This document shows positions 35,127 to 45,078 of a stretch of DNA of 64,000 bases, in pieces. Both the position numbers and the translations under genes were made by a program. The stretch comes from Bacillota bacterium (lineage in GTDB: Bacteria; Bacillota; UBA4882; UBA8346), in NCBI GenBank assembly GCA_029974635.1, contig JARKQY010000051.1, positions 1 to 64,000 of the forward strand. Reading direction: 5' to 3'. The notes under the pieces are model-generated. The model had not been told where the DNA came from, did no database searches, and saw only the letters and a program-made list of their open reading frames with translations. Position 1 is the stretch's first letter; each line of letters begins with the position of its first letter.

Positions 35127-36007
35127 CGTTTCTGATTCTCCTTTCATTTATGGAAATACACCAGTAAAGGCTAATCCACACCACCTCCGATATCGAATTG
35201 ACTTATTTGGAATCGATTCACTTCAAACACTTTTGCTTTTCGCAACATGAATCGTTTTGACATTTTGAATATGTAAACCGCGATCCGGGCAGTATGATGC
35301 AATTTTCGGCTATAGTGCGGGAAATATAGTTGGATTGGGTTTATAATAGAATCCGACAAATTCATCACAAGTCATTTTAAAAATTGTGCGCCGGATTCGT
35401 GTTAAGGTTATCAACTAGAAGTATCTTATCTACTAGCTGTAAAATATATCTATTTCAAATTAATCATATGTATTCCGATTAATTTGCTCAGATATCCACG
35501 TAACTTAGTTCATTGCATTGCCTTATATTACTTTTTATAAAATATAAGTATTCCTATCAACTTAATATAATTAACTTTTATGATATGCCATCTCGAATTT
35601 TTTGTCAATACTTTCTAGGATTCTGTGCGAATAAGATTTTTATAGCCCAAAACCACAATATTCTGTATTAGATAATGTTACTATATACTAAATATGCTTC
35701 AAAAGCCTATTACCCGTACAGACTCCTAGATATCTTTCCCGATCCATTGACACCCATAAATATTGGCCGCTATATGCGCCAAAAAAGTCTTTTCGATTCG
35801 GGAAAATGAATATTTTTCAAACGATTTTCATTCTAGTTTTTTCTCCATTGGTGACTTCATAATATGTTGGGATAATTATGGGACAGCCGGATCGGAAATA
35901 ACCCATTTTTAAAACGCAATTTAGTATCCGTTGCCTTAAATCAGTCTTTATAATATATTATATATATTGGGTTTTCGGACGGCGACTTAATCAAAGGAGT
36001 GGTCAAC
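35127..36007. other. Long AT-rich intergenic region with two dispersed repeats
   Basis: No gene was seen in about 880 bp. It contains the second copy of the 40-bp repeat at 35207-35246 and one copy of the R2 repeat at 35618-35729, which begins GATTCTGTGCGAATA and ends CCCGTACAGACTCC. The region 35400-35620 is very AT-rich. AAAGGAG at 35993-35999 serves the EamA gene. The promoter of the ABC operon should lie before 35126 but is not clear. Confidence 0.6.
35618..35729. repeat. R2 dispersed repeat, copy 1
   Basis: A 112-bp block whose ends TCTGTGCG and CGTACAGA are nearly complementary. The middle holds ACCACAATATT.TGTATTA and CTATATACTAAA.ATGCTTC. It matches 51394-51505 along its whole length. 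Confidence 0.7.
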
Positions 36008-36433
36008 ATGATTCCAACTTGGATCTATTATGCCTTGGGGTCGGCTTTTTTCGCGGGACTCACCGCGCTTTTCGGCAAGATTGGGGTCACGGGCGTCAAT
36101 TCCAACTTGGCGACTTTTCTGCGTACCATTGTGGTTCTGATATTCTCGGGGGGAATCGTCTTTGCCGCCGGAGAATGGCAAAATCCGGCCAGACTGCCGG
36201 GTAAGACATTAACGTTTCTGCTTCTGTCGGCCCTGGCCACCGGGGCCTCCTGGCTCTGTTATTATCGCGCCTTGCAACTGGGTCCGGCTTCCAAAGTAGC
36301 CCCGGTTGATAAATTAGGCGTTGTCTTTGCAATGCTGCTCGCTTTTATATTCCTGGGCGAAAAAGCAGACCTCAAGACTCTTTCCGGCGGGGCTCTCATT
36401 GTAGCTGGAGCATTGGTGATTGCTATAAGATAG
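36008..36433 (+). CDS. Half-size EamA/DMT-family transporter
   Basis: 141 residues from the ATG at 36008, eight bases after AAAGGAG. Four to five hydrophobic helices: IYYALGSAFFAGLTALFGKIGV, FLRTIVVLIFSGGIVFA, TLTFLLLSALATGASWLCYYRALQLGPASKVAPVDKL and VVFAMLLAFIFLGE...GGALIVAGALVIAI. It is one EamA domain, so it probably works as a homodimer like small multidrug-resistance proteins. Substrate unknown. It stands alone before an R3 repeat. Confidence 0.88.
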   Translation: MIPTWIYYALGSAFFAGLTALFGKIGVTGVNSNLATFLRTIVVLIFSGGIVFAAGEWQNPARLPGKTLTFLLLSALATGASWLCYYRALQLGPASKVAPVDKLGVVFAMLLAFIFLGEKADLKTLSGGALIVAGALVIAIR

Positions 36434-36439
36434 AGTTGA

Positions 36440-36610
36440 AGGCAACTTTTCGGGTCCATCGTTCCGAGTTCAAGGTTTTGGATTGGGGTTTGGGCTCCGG
36501 GTCTATCGTTCAGCGTTCCGAGTTTCGAGTTCAAGGTTACGGGTGACGTAATGCATAATCATTGAACGATGAACACGGAACACGGAACGAACTTCTTCGA
36601 AACTACAGGA
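36440..36610 (+). repeat. R3 dispersed repeat, copy 1
   Basis: Rich in TTCCGAGTT/GAACACGGAAC words. It holds GGGTCTATCGTTC, then TGAACGATGAACACGGAACA and CGGAACGAACTTCTTCGAAAC. The complements of 47262-47400 and 63880-64000 align with it. No gene is seen in 36434-36715. Confidence 0.7.
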
Positions 36611-36715
36611 AATATCGAACACGGAGCAAAACGTCTTTGAATTAACAGGAAAACATAATATTGGAAGCCGGATCATCATATATTTATGTCGTAAACCAGA
36701 CTGGGGAGGCGCAAT

Positions 36716-38089
36716 TTGAAAGTCCTTATTATCAAGCGCAGGTTCTTTTTGTTTATCCTGGCCGGAATAATGATTGGTCTCGGATTTTGGTTTATTCGGG
36801 CTGCAGATCTCCAAACCGACTCGGCGCCATCCCCCAAAAAAGTAGCAATCGTAATCGATGATTTTGGAGGACGGGCGGAAGGAGTCCAGGAGATGATGGC
36901 CCTTCCTTACCCATTAACCTTTGCGGTATTGCCTTTTGAAGAGTTTTCAAACAGGCAGGCGGAGCAAGCAATGAAAAAGGGCTTTGAAATTATTGTGCAT
37001 ATGCCTTTTGAAGCGTTCGGCGCCGATCCTCGCTGGTACGGCAAGAATTATATCTCCACTAATTCTTCGCCGGCTGAGATTCGGGAGTTGATTAATGAAT
37101 CTTTTCAAATAATGCCAATGGCGGTTGGTTTGAGTAACCATATGGGCTCCAAAGCGACTTCCGATCCTAAAGTAATGACTGAGGTATTGAAAGAATTGAA
37201 ACGCATCAAACGTTTTTATTTGGATAGCAAGACAACTTTCCCTGCTTCAACGGCTCCAAAGATCGCAACCGAATTAAACCTGCCTTTTATTCAACGCGAT
37301 ATATTTTTGGATAATACAAATTCCGCAAATGCGATGCGCCGTCAATTGAAAGAATTGATGGAACAGGCCAGAAGCAAGGGCATGGCGGTCGGAATCGGCC
37401 ATGTCGGACAAACGGGACCCGCTTTAGCCGCGGTGCTTCGCGAGGAGCTTCCTAAATATGAAAAGGAAGGGTTTCATTTTGTACCACTGACGGAACTCAT
37501 TGATAAGCATAATCAAAACATTGTTATTGGCATCGATCCGGGGCACGGCGGTATAGATTCCGGAACCAAATGGAGAAACTTGCTGGAGAAAGATCTGAAT
37601 TTAAAATTCAGTCAAAAACTTGCGCAAAGGCTAAAAAAAAGAGGCTATAAAGTTGTCTTAACCAGAGAAACCGATGAGCTTTTAACTCCTTTAGCCCATT
37701 ACTCCAATACAGAGCGCCCCTATAAGCGGGATGATCTTCAACGACGAGTTCTAAAAATGAAAGCGGCGAAGGCCTCGGCCATCATCTCTATTCACGCCAA
37801 CTGGAGTAAATCGGCATATCATCGCGGCCCTATCGCCTATTATTCCGCTCTTTCCCCCACAGGCCAAAAAATGGCTCAGCAAGTGCAGGAACATCTAAAC
37901 CGGGTACAGCCATTCCGTAAATTGCCGAAACCCTGTAATTGTTATATTTTAATGCAGTCAGAAATTCCAGGCATTGTGGTGGAATTAGGTTTCCTCTCAA
38001 ACCCTGATGATCGGAAGTTGCTACAGGATGATAAATATTTGGCGCAGCTAGAATCTGCTATTATAAGTGGTTTGGAAGAGATTATCTGA
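36716..38089 (+). CDS. Fusion of divergent polysaccharide deacetylase and N-acetylmuramoyl-L-alanine amidase
   Basis: 457 residues starting at a TTG (36716) six bases after GGAGG. An N-terminal anchor helix (FFLFILAGIMIGLGFWFI) precedes two domains. Residues about 40-265 match the divergent deacetylase group (YibQ/DUF610): VAIVIDDFGG, ALPYPLTFAVLPF, IIVHMPFEAFG, VGLSNHMGSKAT, FYLDSKTT and IGHVGQTGP. Residues about 270-457 are an Amidase_3 zinc amidase: IGIDPGHGGIDSG with the Zn His, E in EKDLNLKFS, IISIHANWS and GIVVELGFLSNPDD with the catalytic Glu. The two are usually separate proteins. It would act on peptidoglycan outside the membrane, possibly in the spore cortex. Confidence 0.9.
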   Translation: MKVLIIKRRFFLFILAGIMIGLGFWFIRAADLQTDSAPSPKKVAIVIDDFGGRAEGVQEMMALPYPLTFAVLPFEEFSNRQAEQAMKKGFEIIVHMPFEAFGADPRWYGKNYISTNSSPAEIRELINESFQIMPMAVGLSNHMGSKATSDPKVMTEVLKELKRIKRFYLDSKTTFPASTAPKIATELNLPFIQRDIFLDNTNSANAMRRQLKELMEQARSKGMAVGIGHVGQTGPALAAVLREELPKYEKEGFHFVPLTELIDKHNQNIVIGIDPGHGGIDSGTKWRNLLEKDLNLKFSQKLAQRLKKRGYKVVLTRETDELLTPLAHYSNTERPYKRDDLQRRVLKMKAAKASAIISIHANWSKSAYHRGPIAYYSALSPTGQKMAQQVQEHLNRVQPFRKLPKPCNCYILMQSEIPGIVVELGFLSNPDDRKLLQDDKYLAQLESAIISGLEEII

Positions 38090-38124
38090 CTATATCCCAG
38101 GCCATTTACCACTTCCGGAGCGAC

Positions 38125-39150
38125 TTATTTCAAATAATACTGGAATCCCGGTTCTTGATCTATTTTATATTTAAAACAAATTCTAGCGACAGGTTTTTCC
38201 GCCTGATTGATAGTCACGATTCGTTGAGGCATGGTCAGTGAGCATTGCCAGGGTAATAGTTGTTCCGTGCTGAAAACCCGGATACCGGTGAATAAGCATA
38301 ATTGTGAATACCCCGGATCAATCCCGGTGGGAATTTCCAGTTCCACCTCCGGGAAAAAGTATGGTTCGCTGATGAAGCCGGGGGAATATGCATGATCTCG
38401 CGGCGTATCTTTATTTAACTCAAATATCTTCCCTAATGAAAAATAATATTTTTCGACAAATCCATGTAACATCCGCCGGTTATTCTTTTGGGGATGCAGT
38501 AATATCGCCTCCACTTCAATATTCTCCGGGATGAGGATACCTCCACCAGTGATCTGGGGCGCCAGATTCAGGGTGATTGCCACCTGTGGTTCTTTTTGCA
38601 AGGCATTTTGCATGGTCTCGGTGACAATCATCTGGAACGGTTTCTCTTTATCGGCTTGATACTTGGTGGCGTCACCGCGAACGATTTCCGTTACAAATTT
38701 TTCCGCGTGAAAAGCGGTGATTGCTCTTTCCAGGCATTTGATACTCTCCGGATGGATTTCGAGCATGGTAAAACTGATTTCAGCACTGGAAAATACGGTG
38801 GTCAAAGGCAGGGCCAGCGTGGCAAAAGGGCCGGTCCCGGCATATAGTACCCGGATCGGTCTGGCGGCAAACTTCTGCAATGCCCATTGAACGCCCCGGT
38901 ATACTCCGCGGAGAAACCTTTTGGTGCGCATAATTTCGCGAACGCACATCCCGGCCCAGACCGGGCCGATGGCTTTACCCCAGGGAAGATAGAGCGGTTC
39001 CCGGTTCGTTCCCAGATCCTCCCGCAACCCGGAAACTTCTAGGAGCAACCGGTTAAGACCATCGATGGTCCGGGTCAATTCGGCGTAATCATCCGCAGGT
39101 TGTAACAAGACTTGGGTCAGATCGTGTAATTCACTTTGATAATTCGTCAT
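38125..39150 (-). CDS. SAM-dependent methyltransferase-like protein
   Basis: 341 residues. A class I methyltransferase core lies in the middle: motif I VLYAGTGPFATLALPL, acidic post-I SFTMLEIHPESIKCLE, then VRGDATKYQADKEKPFQMIVTETMQNAL. The flanking parts are beta-rich (LEIPTGIDPGYSQLCLFTGIRVF; SLTMPQRIVTI) and recall protein-arginine-methyltransferase barrels. The substrate is unknown. It may be translated with the downstream lipoprotein gene (24 bp gap). Confidence 0.72.
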   Translation of the reverse strand: MTNYQSELHDLTQVLLQPADDYAELTRTIDGLNRLLLEVSGLREDLGTNREPLYLPWGKAIGPVWAGMCVREIMRTKRFLRGVYRGVQWALQKFAARPIRVLYAGTGPFATLALPLTTVFSSAEISFTMLEIHPESIKCLERAITAFHAEKFVTEIVRGDATKYQADKEKPFQMIVTETMQNALQKEPQVAITLNLAPQITGGGILIPENIEVEAILLHPQKNNRRMLHGFVEKYYFSLGKIFELNKDTPRDHAYSPGFISEPYFFPEVELEIPTGIDPGYSQLCLFTGIRVFSTEQLLPWQCSLTMPQRIVTINQAEKPVARICFKYKIDQEPGFQYYLK

Positions 39151-39174
39151 TTCGTCAATCCGTCAGTAGCAATT

Positions 39175-40077
39175 TTATTCAATAGTAAACGCCGATATCG
39201 CATAAGTAATCTCCGTAATTCGGCCATTTGGATTAGTGTAGTAAGCATAGACCACCCAACTATAACTGCCTGATCCCAAATTAAAATTTACCGGAACCGG
39301 TGGTGGCGCCGGTAAACTTGTGGTACCGGTGTCCCAAGCCCAGACTGTAAAGTTCGGATCGCTACAAATCACCGCCTTGTAACTGGTGGCTTCAGTAACC
39401 CCCGTCCATGATAAGCTTTTTGAAACCGTATTTGCAGTCAGATTGGTAGGAATATTACTCAACTCTTTTCCGATGGAGACTGTGATCACCGGATATTCTT
39501 TAGAATCGTCGCCAGAATAAGCAATTACCTTAAATTGATACTCGCTTCCCCGGGTGATCCCGCATCCACTCAACTCATCGGTTACATCCAAAAAGGCCTT
39601 GGTGGTGTATGACGGATCGCCGGGATGATCTTGCCGTGAATCCCAGACTTGGACATTCTGGCTGCCGTCGCTCCCCAGGAAGTAAACCTGGTAATAAGTC
39701 GCTCCGTTCAAGGCGTTCCAATCCAAAAAGATAAACTTGATACTACCGTTCCAAACATCTTCATTGATGATAGCCAGTCCTTTACAACCGGCATCCTTAT
39801 ACACCGGTTCAACCGGTGCAACTGTACTGGATCGGGACTGGGATACCAGCAATTCCTTTAGGCCGATCTCCTGTAATGAAGATTTGCAAGCGCTTGATGA
39901 TGCGGCGCCTATTTTGGTGATGCTTCCGGCAACGAATCCGATCCCGGCATTCCAAACCGGATCACCGGTAATGCCAGAATCATCACCACCGCCTCCGCCG
40001 TTGTTGCCGCCTCCTCCACCGCAGCCGATTACACTTGAAACAATTATTATCATCAATAATAATTTTGCTATCTTCAT
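39175..40077 (-). CDS. Lipoprotein with fibronectin type III-like domain
   Basis: 300 residues. Lipoprotein signal with lipobox VIGC (residues about 16-19), then a Gly-rich linker (GGGGGNNGGGGGDD). Beta-sandwich segments of Fn3 type follow: FIFLDWNALNGATYYQVYFLG and LSWTGVTEATSYKAVICSDPNF...SYSWVVYAYY. The ATG follows AGGAGG. Probably exposed on the cell surface. It precedes the methyltransferase-like gene and follows the giant surface protein gene in reading order. Confidence 0.85.
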   Translation of the reverse strand: MKIAKLLLMIIIVSSVIGCGGGGGNNGGGGGDDSGITGDPVWNAGIGFVAGSITKIGAASSSACKSSLQEIGLKELLVSQSRSSTVAPVEPVYKDAGCKGLAIINEDVWNGSIKFIFLDWNALNGATYYQVYFLGSDGSQNVQVWDSRQDHPGDPSYTTKAFLDVTDELSGCGITRGSEYQFKVIAYSGDDSKEYPVITVSIGKELSNIPTNLTANTVSKSLSWTGVTEATSYKAVICSDPNFTVWAWDTGTTSLPAPPPVPVNFNLGSGSYSWVVYAYYTNPNGRITEITYAISAFTIE

Positions 40078-40254
40078 AGTCCTACCTCCTTATTATGAAA
40101 TACTATCGGCACTTGCTGAACCACGTCAGTTTTTTCATTGATTGCCCCGCTAAATAAAAATCAACCTGGGGATTAGTTAGAAAATATTCTAAGTAAAACA
40201 ACCACCCGTATTTTCTTCTTTGTTGGCCCTTTATTAAAGCAAAGCTTTAATTTG

Positions 40255-40277
40255 AAAATTATCTATGATAATTTTTT
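40255..40277. terminator. AT-rich hairpin with T run
   Basis: AAAATTATC-TAT-GATAATTTT followed by TT and more T; the flanks carry two direct copies of CAAAGCTTTAATTT (40240 and 40284). It lies 3' of the giant surface protein gene and could end it. Confidence 0.5.
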
Positions 40278-40335
40278 ATTAACGCAAAGCTTTAATTTTA
40301 AATCATCTATTGATATTTCAGGGTGGATGAACTAT

Positions 40336-43300
40336 TTAGAAAAAAATTGGCTTGGGATCAACCGCGGTCTTAACAACCTCGGTCTCCGCAATATTTTCCC
40401 CGGTTCCGTTAATGGCCACTACCCGGAAGCGGTAGCCAGCATTGGCGATTAAGCGCATCACCGGGTAATGGAACTCGTTGGCGGCACTATTGAGGTCAAC
40501 CGTAGCCGGTTCCGACCGGAGCAAGGCGCCGGTTTCACTGAATATCTCAACCCGGTAAGTTTCACCCGCCACTTGGGTCCAGTATAGTTGGACTTCGCTG
40601 GAGGAGATGATGCTCCATCTCAAGTTCGCCGGGGGAGCCGGGAGACTGGGCACATTCACCGGGCCTGACGTGGTGGAACTGGAACCGGTTGTATTCTGGG
40701 CGCGCACTTCATAATGATGCGAACCGGGAGGTACATTCCAGTCATAATATGTAGTCTGATTGGCGCTTAAAGCCGCAATCTGCGCACCGTCACGGAGAAC
40801 CAGGTATTCAGCTTCATTGACGGCATTATCCGTCCAGCGCAGGCTGATATTCCTGGCCACAAGGGTATAAGTTAAACCGGTGGGAGCCGCCGGAACGGTT
40901 CCGTAATTACCGGGAATCGCCCTTTGATAAGCTTTGGACCCATAATTCCGGTCGGTGTTATAAGCGTAAACCGCATAGTAATAAATCTTGCCATTCTCCA
41001 GTCCATTATGATCATCATAGGAAGTTGCGGTCCCGTCGTAAAGCAAGATCCCGTCGCCGGGATTGGCTGGTGTAACCCCTTCCTTGCGGACCACTCTGTA
41101 ACCGACGACGGCTCCTAAATTATTCCATCCCAAAATGACTCGCCGATCCCCTAAAGTAGTAACATTCAATGTTACCGCCACCGGGGCCGAACCGTCTCCG
41201 GTCGTCAGATAGCTGACCTGAAGCTGCGGACGGTTGGATTCGTTTGTCGCAGCAGGACCATACATTTCCACCTGCTCGCCATTATTCCAGTCACCCGAAA
41301 TCGTCAGATACAATCCTTGATTTAAACTCTGATCTCCTACCCAAGCCTTTACAGCAGCGCTGATATCCAGGCGGACGCTGTTATATTTACCGTCAACATA
41401 AGCTTGGGGAATAAACTCAAAGGTATCCAAGATATCGCTTATACTGGTAGTAATATTTCCGTTAACTCCGCTCCAGGGAATATTTCGTCCCAGACGGTGA
41501 TCCCGGTATGAAAAATTCAGTCCGGTCCGGAGTCCATCCTGGGACCCAAAATAAGGCTGGCCTTTGCTATCAGGATCAATAATCCGGTAAATCTTGATCT
41601 GACGAGGCTTGGTCAGATCACCGCTGATGTTTTTGATTCTTAAAACAAGCTCCGCCCGGTCAACCTTGGCGCCGGTTGGAATCTGTGCTCCGGTTTGATT
41701 CCCGATCAAGCCCGGGTTATACAGCCACAAGTCGGCGTTCCGGCCGCTAGTCCCCTTGCCTAAATGTAAAGTAGCGGCGTTCCAAACCGTCCGGTAATCA
41801 TTTTGATAATTCTCCGCCGTATACCAGCGATTATTGCCGGTACCGACGGTCACTGTCACTTTTCCATCAGGCAGATCGTCAGTAATCGGCAGGGTATTTC
41901 CCGAGGTTAAGGGGTTGTTATTGGATATTTCCGCTCCGGCGATGGTCAGCCCCAAATTCAGATTCCCGCTGAAATTACCAGACACCCGCAAGGCGCAATG
42001 AACGCTATCAACATACGTTACACTTTGAATTGTTAAACCCGGTGCGCCAATTAGCTGAAAGTTTCCAATGCTTAATTGGTTATCCTTCAAAGTGACTCCC
42101 CCTAAATCCACTTTAATATCGGTATTCGCCAGATTCGTTTCGGTTAGAAATTGATCGGCCCACAAAGTTAAGGTAACCGGATTTAGCTGCTTGGCTCCCG
42201 TGGTTTGTGATGCCGCCATTGCATTCCCGGCCCGGTCATAAAGGGAGGCTCCGTCTGCCGGTGTAATGGCCACTGTTTCCACTCCGCTCGGATTTCCGGT
42301 AATCGAAAGAAATACGCGGATTGTGGTTTCTCCACCAATCAAAGCCGCCGCCGCTGCCTCGGTTTCGTTATCCGGCTTCTTGGCGCAACTAATGGCGGCC
42401 CCGGTGGCGATCCCGCCGTTCCGGATAAATGTTATACCCAGTTGAGTTCCGGTTATCGCTCCGCTGCCGGTGCTGGTTCCATATATACCCTCGCTTAAAA
42501 CAACATCGATATAATTGTTACTCGCAGCCAAGGCCCCGGAGGTAATGGTGGGGACGGTGGTATCCCAGGCAGTTACTGCTATCCCTACCCCATTTGTAGC
42601 CATCGCATTCCCGGCCATGTCCTGGACCGTACCGTTGCCACCCGCCGTATACTTGACGGTGACTCCCTCTTTGGCTGAAACTGCCAGATCAATTACTGTT
42701 AATACCACATGGCTGGCATCCACTCCTTGAGCAATCGAGGATACCGCATAAGTTATCCCGGGAGCACCGGTTTCGCAAACCGTAAATCCACCGTTATTTG
42801 ACTTATTTATATTAATACAGTTCTCACTCAATGTAACCGTGAGCGTTGTATTGTTCATTCTAACCGCACTGACTAATGTGGGCGCCGTCATATCGACGCT
42901 AGTAAAGTTCCAAACAGTTTTATCACTGATCCCGGCATAGCTGTTTCCCGCCGTATCGTTAAAGGCAGTGCCGTCAATGAATATGTAATATCCTGTCTCC
43001 CCGGCTAAGGTTGTGGCGGGATCGATGGTTATCGTATTCGAACCCCAACCGGTCACTTTCCCGCTAGTGACATCGATGATTTCCACTACGCTGTCATTCG
43101 ACGTTCTCCTAATGGTAATGTTCCCGGTTCCTACTACTACTTTCTCACTGAAGGTAATCACCAGGTTATCGTTTACTCCCACATTTACTGCATTATCCAA
43201 CGGACTTAAAGCGCTTACCGTCGGCGCTATCCCATCCACTTTAACTCCCGAGATATCCGCCACATTGTTCAAGTTGAGATCGGCGTTGAGACTGGCAGCT

Positions 43301-44844
43301 TGATCTATAATTGTACCGCTGCTACCTAGTATAATACTGGGATTACTTCCGAGACTAATCCCGTCAGTATCCAGATGGCCGCTGGCTATCGTATAACGGA
43401 ATACCAAGGCGGTTGATCCCGTGCCGCTTACATAAATAGCATTTACTGTTCCACCAGTATCCAGCGTAATTGGAATATAAGGAATTCCGGTAACTGATAC
43501 TGATTTGTTAAAGTTAACGGTTATATCTAAGGAATTGGCTGGACTATAAGTGCCGGCGGGTATGGTTACCGAGGTAGTGACAGCCGGTAAAGGATATTGC
43601 TTCACCCGAATCTGGTTAATTCCTGCGTGTGGCTCTTGCCAAGTGATATATAAATTACCATTAAAAATTACCGGAAAAGGAGTTTTTGCGCCCTTCGTAT
43701 TATCATAATTTAAATGACTTTCCTCTTCACCGCCATCAATGAACGAAAAAGCAGTACCGTCATACTTCTTCACCCTTATTTGTGGGATATAATTAGTCAA
43801 ATTATCTTCCTCATCCCAGGTAATATAGGCTTTGTTGTTCCAAACGGCAATTTTAGGCTTGTAACCCCAAAGGCCCGGCTGCCGATTTAAATACCCTCCA
43901 TCCACGAACGCCCAGTTAGTCCCATTATAGCGTTTTAAATGAACATGAACTTGCGGTTCCCCGTCGGTTTTAGTCTCGTCCCAGGCGGCGTATAACGTAT
44001 TATTTAATGCTATCAAATATGGCTCACCAGCATTATGAAGGCTGGATAGATTAAGGCCATTACCGCCATCGACAGTGTTCCAGGTGTTGCCACTTTCATA
44101 TTGACGGACGCGTACTTGCCGGACGCCGCTAATATTTTCTTCGCTCCAGCTTATATAAAGTTGATTATTCCATACTGCCAAGCAGGGTGAAAAGGCTGAA
44201 TAACTGGCGCAATTCAGACCAGTTTCGGTATTGCCGTCAACAAAATTCCAAGTAGTACCGTCAACAGACTTTTTTACATGAACATAGTTTTTCGAACTGA
44301 TGGTTTCCATCCAAGCTATATATAATTCATTATTGAAGACCGTCATACAGGGTTGCTCCGCCGGAGTCAAATCCCGGTTCAAGCCCTGGGGGCCATCGCC
44401 ATCCACCTGGGTCCAACTGGATCCGTTATACCGATGTACCCGAATCACATGCCGGGAACCGTTGTATTCATCCCAGGCGGCATAAAGATAACCATTGAAA
44501 GCAGTTAGCGCCGGATTCATGGCGGATTTCGTCGGATCTTTATTGATACTATTGGTATCTCCCGCGGAGATCCACGATGTGCCGCCATTATACTTCTTAA
44601 CCCGGATCTGGGATATCCCGCCGCTAACTTCTTCCCAGGCGGCGTATAACTCATTATTATAAACAGTCATAACCGGATCGATTGCGTTATTGGACGTAAC
44701 ATAATTAATACCTGTCGCAATACCCGGTTCGGCGAAAGTCCAGGTGGCGGCGGCTTGAACCGAAAACTGATTATTCCAGAGCAATCCGTAACCGAGTAAT
44801 AAACCAATAATGATTATGAGTGAATATTTCAACCATTTGTTCAT
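40336..44844 (-). CDS. Giant secreted surface protein: propeller repeats, Ig-like, DNRLRE and Fn3 domains
   Basis: 1502 residues. Signal peptide (KYSLIIIIGLLLGYGLLW...VQA). Residues about 35-420 contain some seven repeats of the type NNxLYxAWxExxxxxxQIRVKKYNGxxWxxVDG, as in a sialidase-like beta-propeller. Next come beta-sandwich domains. One is DITVNFNKSVSVTGIPYIPI...; one is a SbsA-type Ig-like domain (PTVSALSPLDNAVNVGVNDNLVITFSEKV). Two further Ig-like repeats follow (APTLVSAVRMNNTTLTVTLSENC). A DNRLRE-like domain (TGAKVDRAELVLRIKNIS...RQIKIYRI) comes before three Fn3 domains to the end. Likely a carbohydrate-binding or adhesive exoprotein; no catalytic motif was seen. GC-skewed codon use matches its neighbours. 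Confidence 0.88.
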   Translation of the reverse strand: MNKWLKYSLIIIIGLLLGYGLLWNNQFSVQAAATWTFAEPGIATGINYVTSNNAIDPVMTVYNNELYAAWEEVSGGISQIRVKKYNGGTSWISAGDTNSINKDPTKSAMNPALTAFNGYLYAAWDEYNGSRHVIRVHRYNGSSWTQVDGDGPQGLNRDLTPAEQPCMTVFNNELYIAWMETISSKNYVHVKKSVDGTTWNFVDGNTETGLNCASYSAFSPCLAVWNNQLYISWSEENISGVRQVRVRQYESGNTWNTVDGGNGLNLSSLHNAGEPYLIALNNTLYAAWDETKTDGEPQVHVHLKRYNGTNWAFVDGGYLNRQPGLWGYKPKIAVWNNKAYITWDEEDNLTNYIPQIRVKKYDGTAFSFIDGGEEESHLNYDNTKGAKTPFPVIFNGNLYITWQEPHAGINQIRVKQYPLPAVTTSVTIPAGTYSPANSLDITVNFNKSVSVTGIPYIPITLDTGGTVNAIYVSGTGSTALVFRYTIASGHLDTDGISLGSNPSIILGSSGTIIDQAASLNADLNLNNVADISGVKVDGIAPTVSALSPLDNAVNVGVNDNLVITFSEKVVVGTGNITIRRTSNDSVVEIIDVTSGKVTGWGSNTITIDPATTLAGETGYYIFIDGTAFNDTAGNSYAGISDKTVWNFTSVDMTAPTLVSAVRMNNTTLTVTLSENCININKSNNGGFTVCETGAPGITYAVSSIAQGVDASHVVLTVIDLAVSAKEGVTVKYTAGGNGTVQDMAGNAMATNGVGIAVTAWDTTVPTITSGALAASNNYIDVVLSEGIYGTSTGSGAITGTQLGITFIRNGGIATGAAISCAKKPDNETEAAAAALIGGETTIRVFLSITGNPSGVETVAITPADGASLYDRAGNAMAASQTTGAKQLNPVTLTLWADQFLTETNLANTDIKVDLGGVTLKDNQLSIGNFQLIGAPGLTIQSVTYVDSVHCALRVSGNFSGNLNLGLTIAGAEISNNNPLTSGNTLPITDDLPDGKVTVTVGTGNNRWYTAENYQNDYRTVWNAATLHLGKGTSGRNADLWLYNPGLIGNQTGAQIPTGAKVDRAELVLRIKNISGDLTKPRQIKIYRIIDPDSKGQPYFGSQDGLRTGLNFSYRDHRLGRNIPWSGVNGNITTSISDILDTFEFIPQAYVDGKYNSVRLDISAAVKAWVGDQSLNQGLYLTISGDWNNGEQVEMYGPAATNESNRPQLQVSYLTTGDGSAPVAVTLNVTTLGDRRVILGWNNLGAVVGYRVVRKEGVTPANPGDGILLYDGTATSYDDHNGLENGKIYYYAVYAYNTDRNYGSKAYQRAIPGNYGTVPAAPTGLTYTLVARNISLRWTDNAVNEAEYLVLRDGAQIAALSANQTTYYDWNVPPGSHHYEVRAQNTTGSSSTTSGPVNVPSLPAPPANLRWSIISSSEVQLYWTQVAGETYRVEIFSETGALLRSEPATVDLNSAANEFHYPVMRLIANAGYRFRVVAINGTGENIAETEVVKTAVDPKPIFF

Positions 44845-45078
44845 AAAACACTGCCTCCTCCATGGTATTCCTTGAAAACTTATATAATTTATATAAATTG
44901 AACATTAATGTTACAGTCAGCACACCATAATTGTAATTATTGCAAGATACTAAATAAGTAATGCCTGGGAGAAAGCCCTTCTTTCTCCCAGGTGTTTAGA
45001 TCATTAGATCATATGATTGGTTATAACATTATCTGAAATTCAAGACTTGAAAGTGTCAATCCAAAAAAGATCCAACTA

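Noticed and set aside
35171-35368. Small minus-strand frame containing RKAKVFEVNRFQ
   Set aside because: It overlaps a dispersed repeat, lacks a good ribosome site and sits upstream of the ABC operon; treated as repeat.
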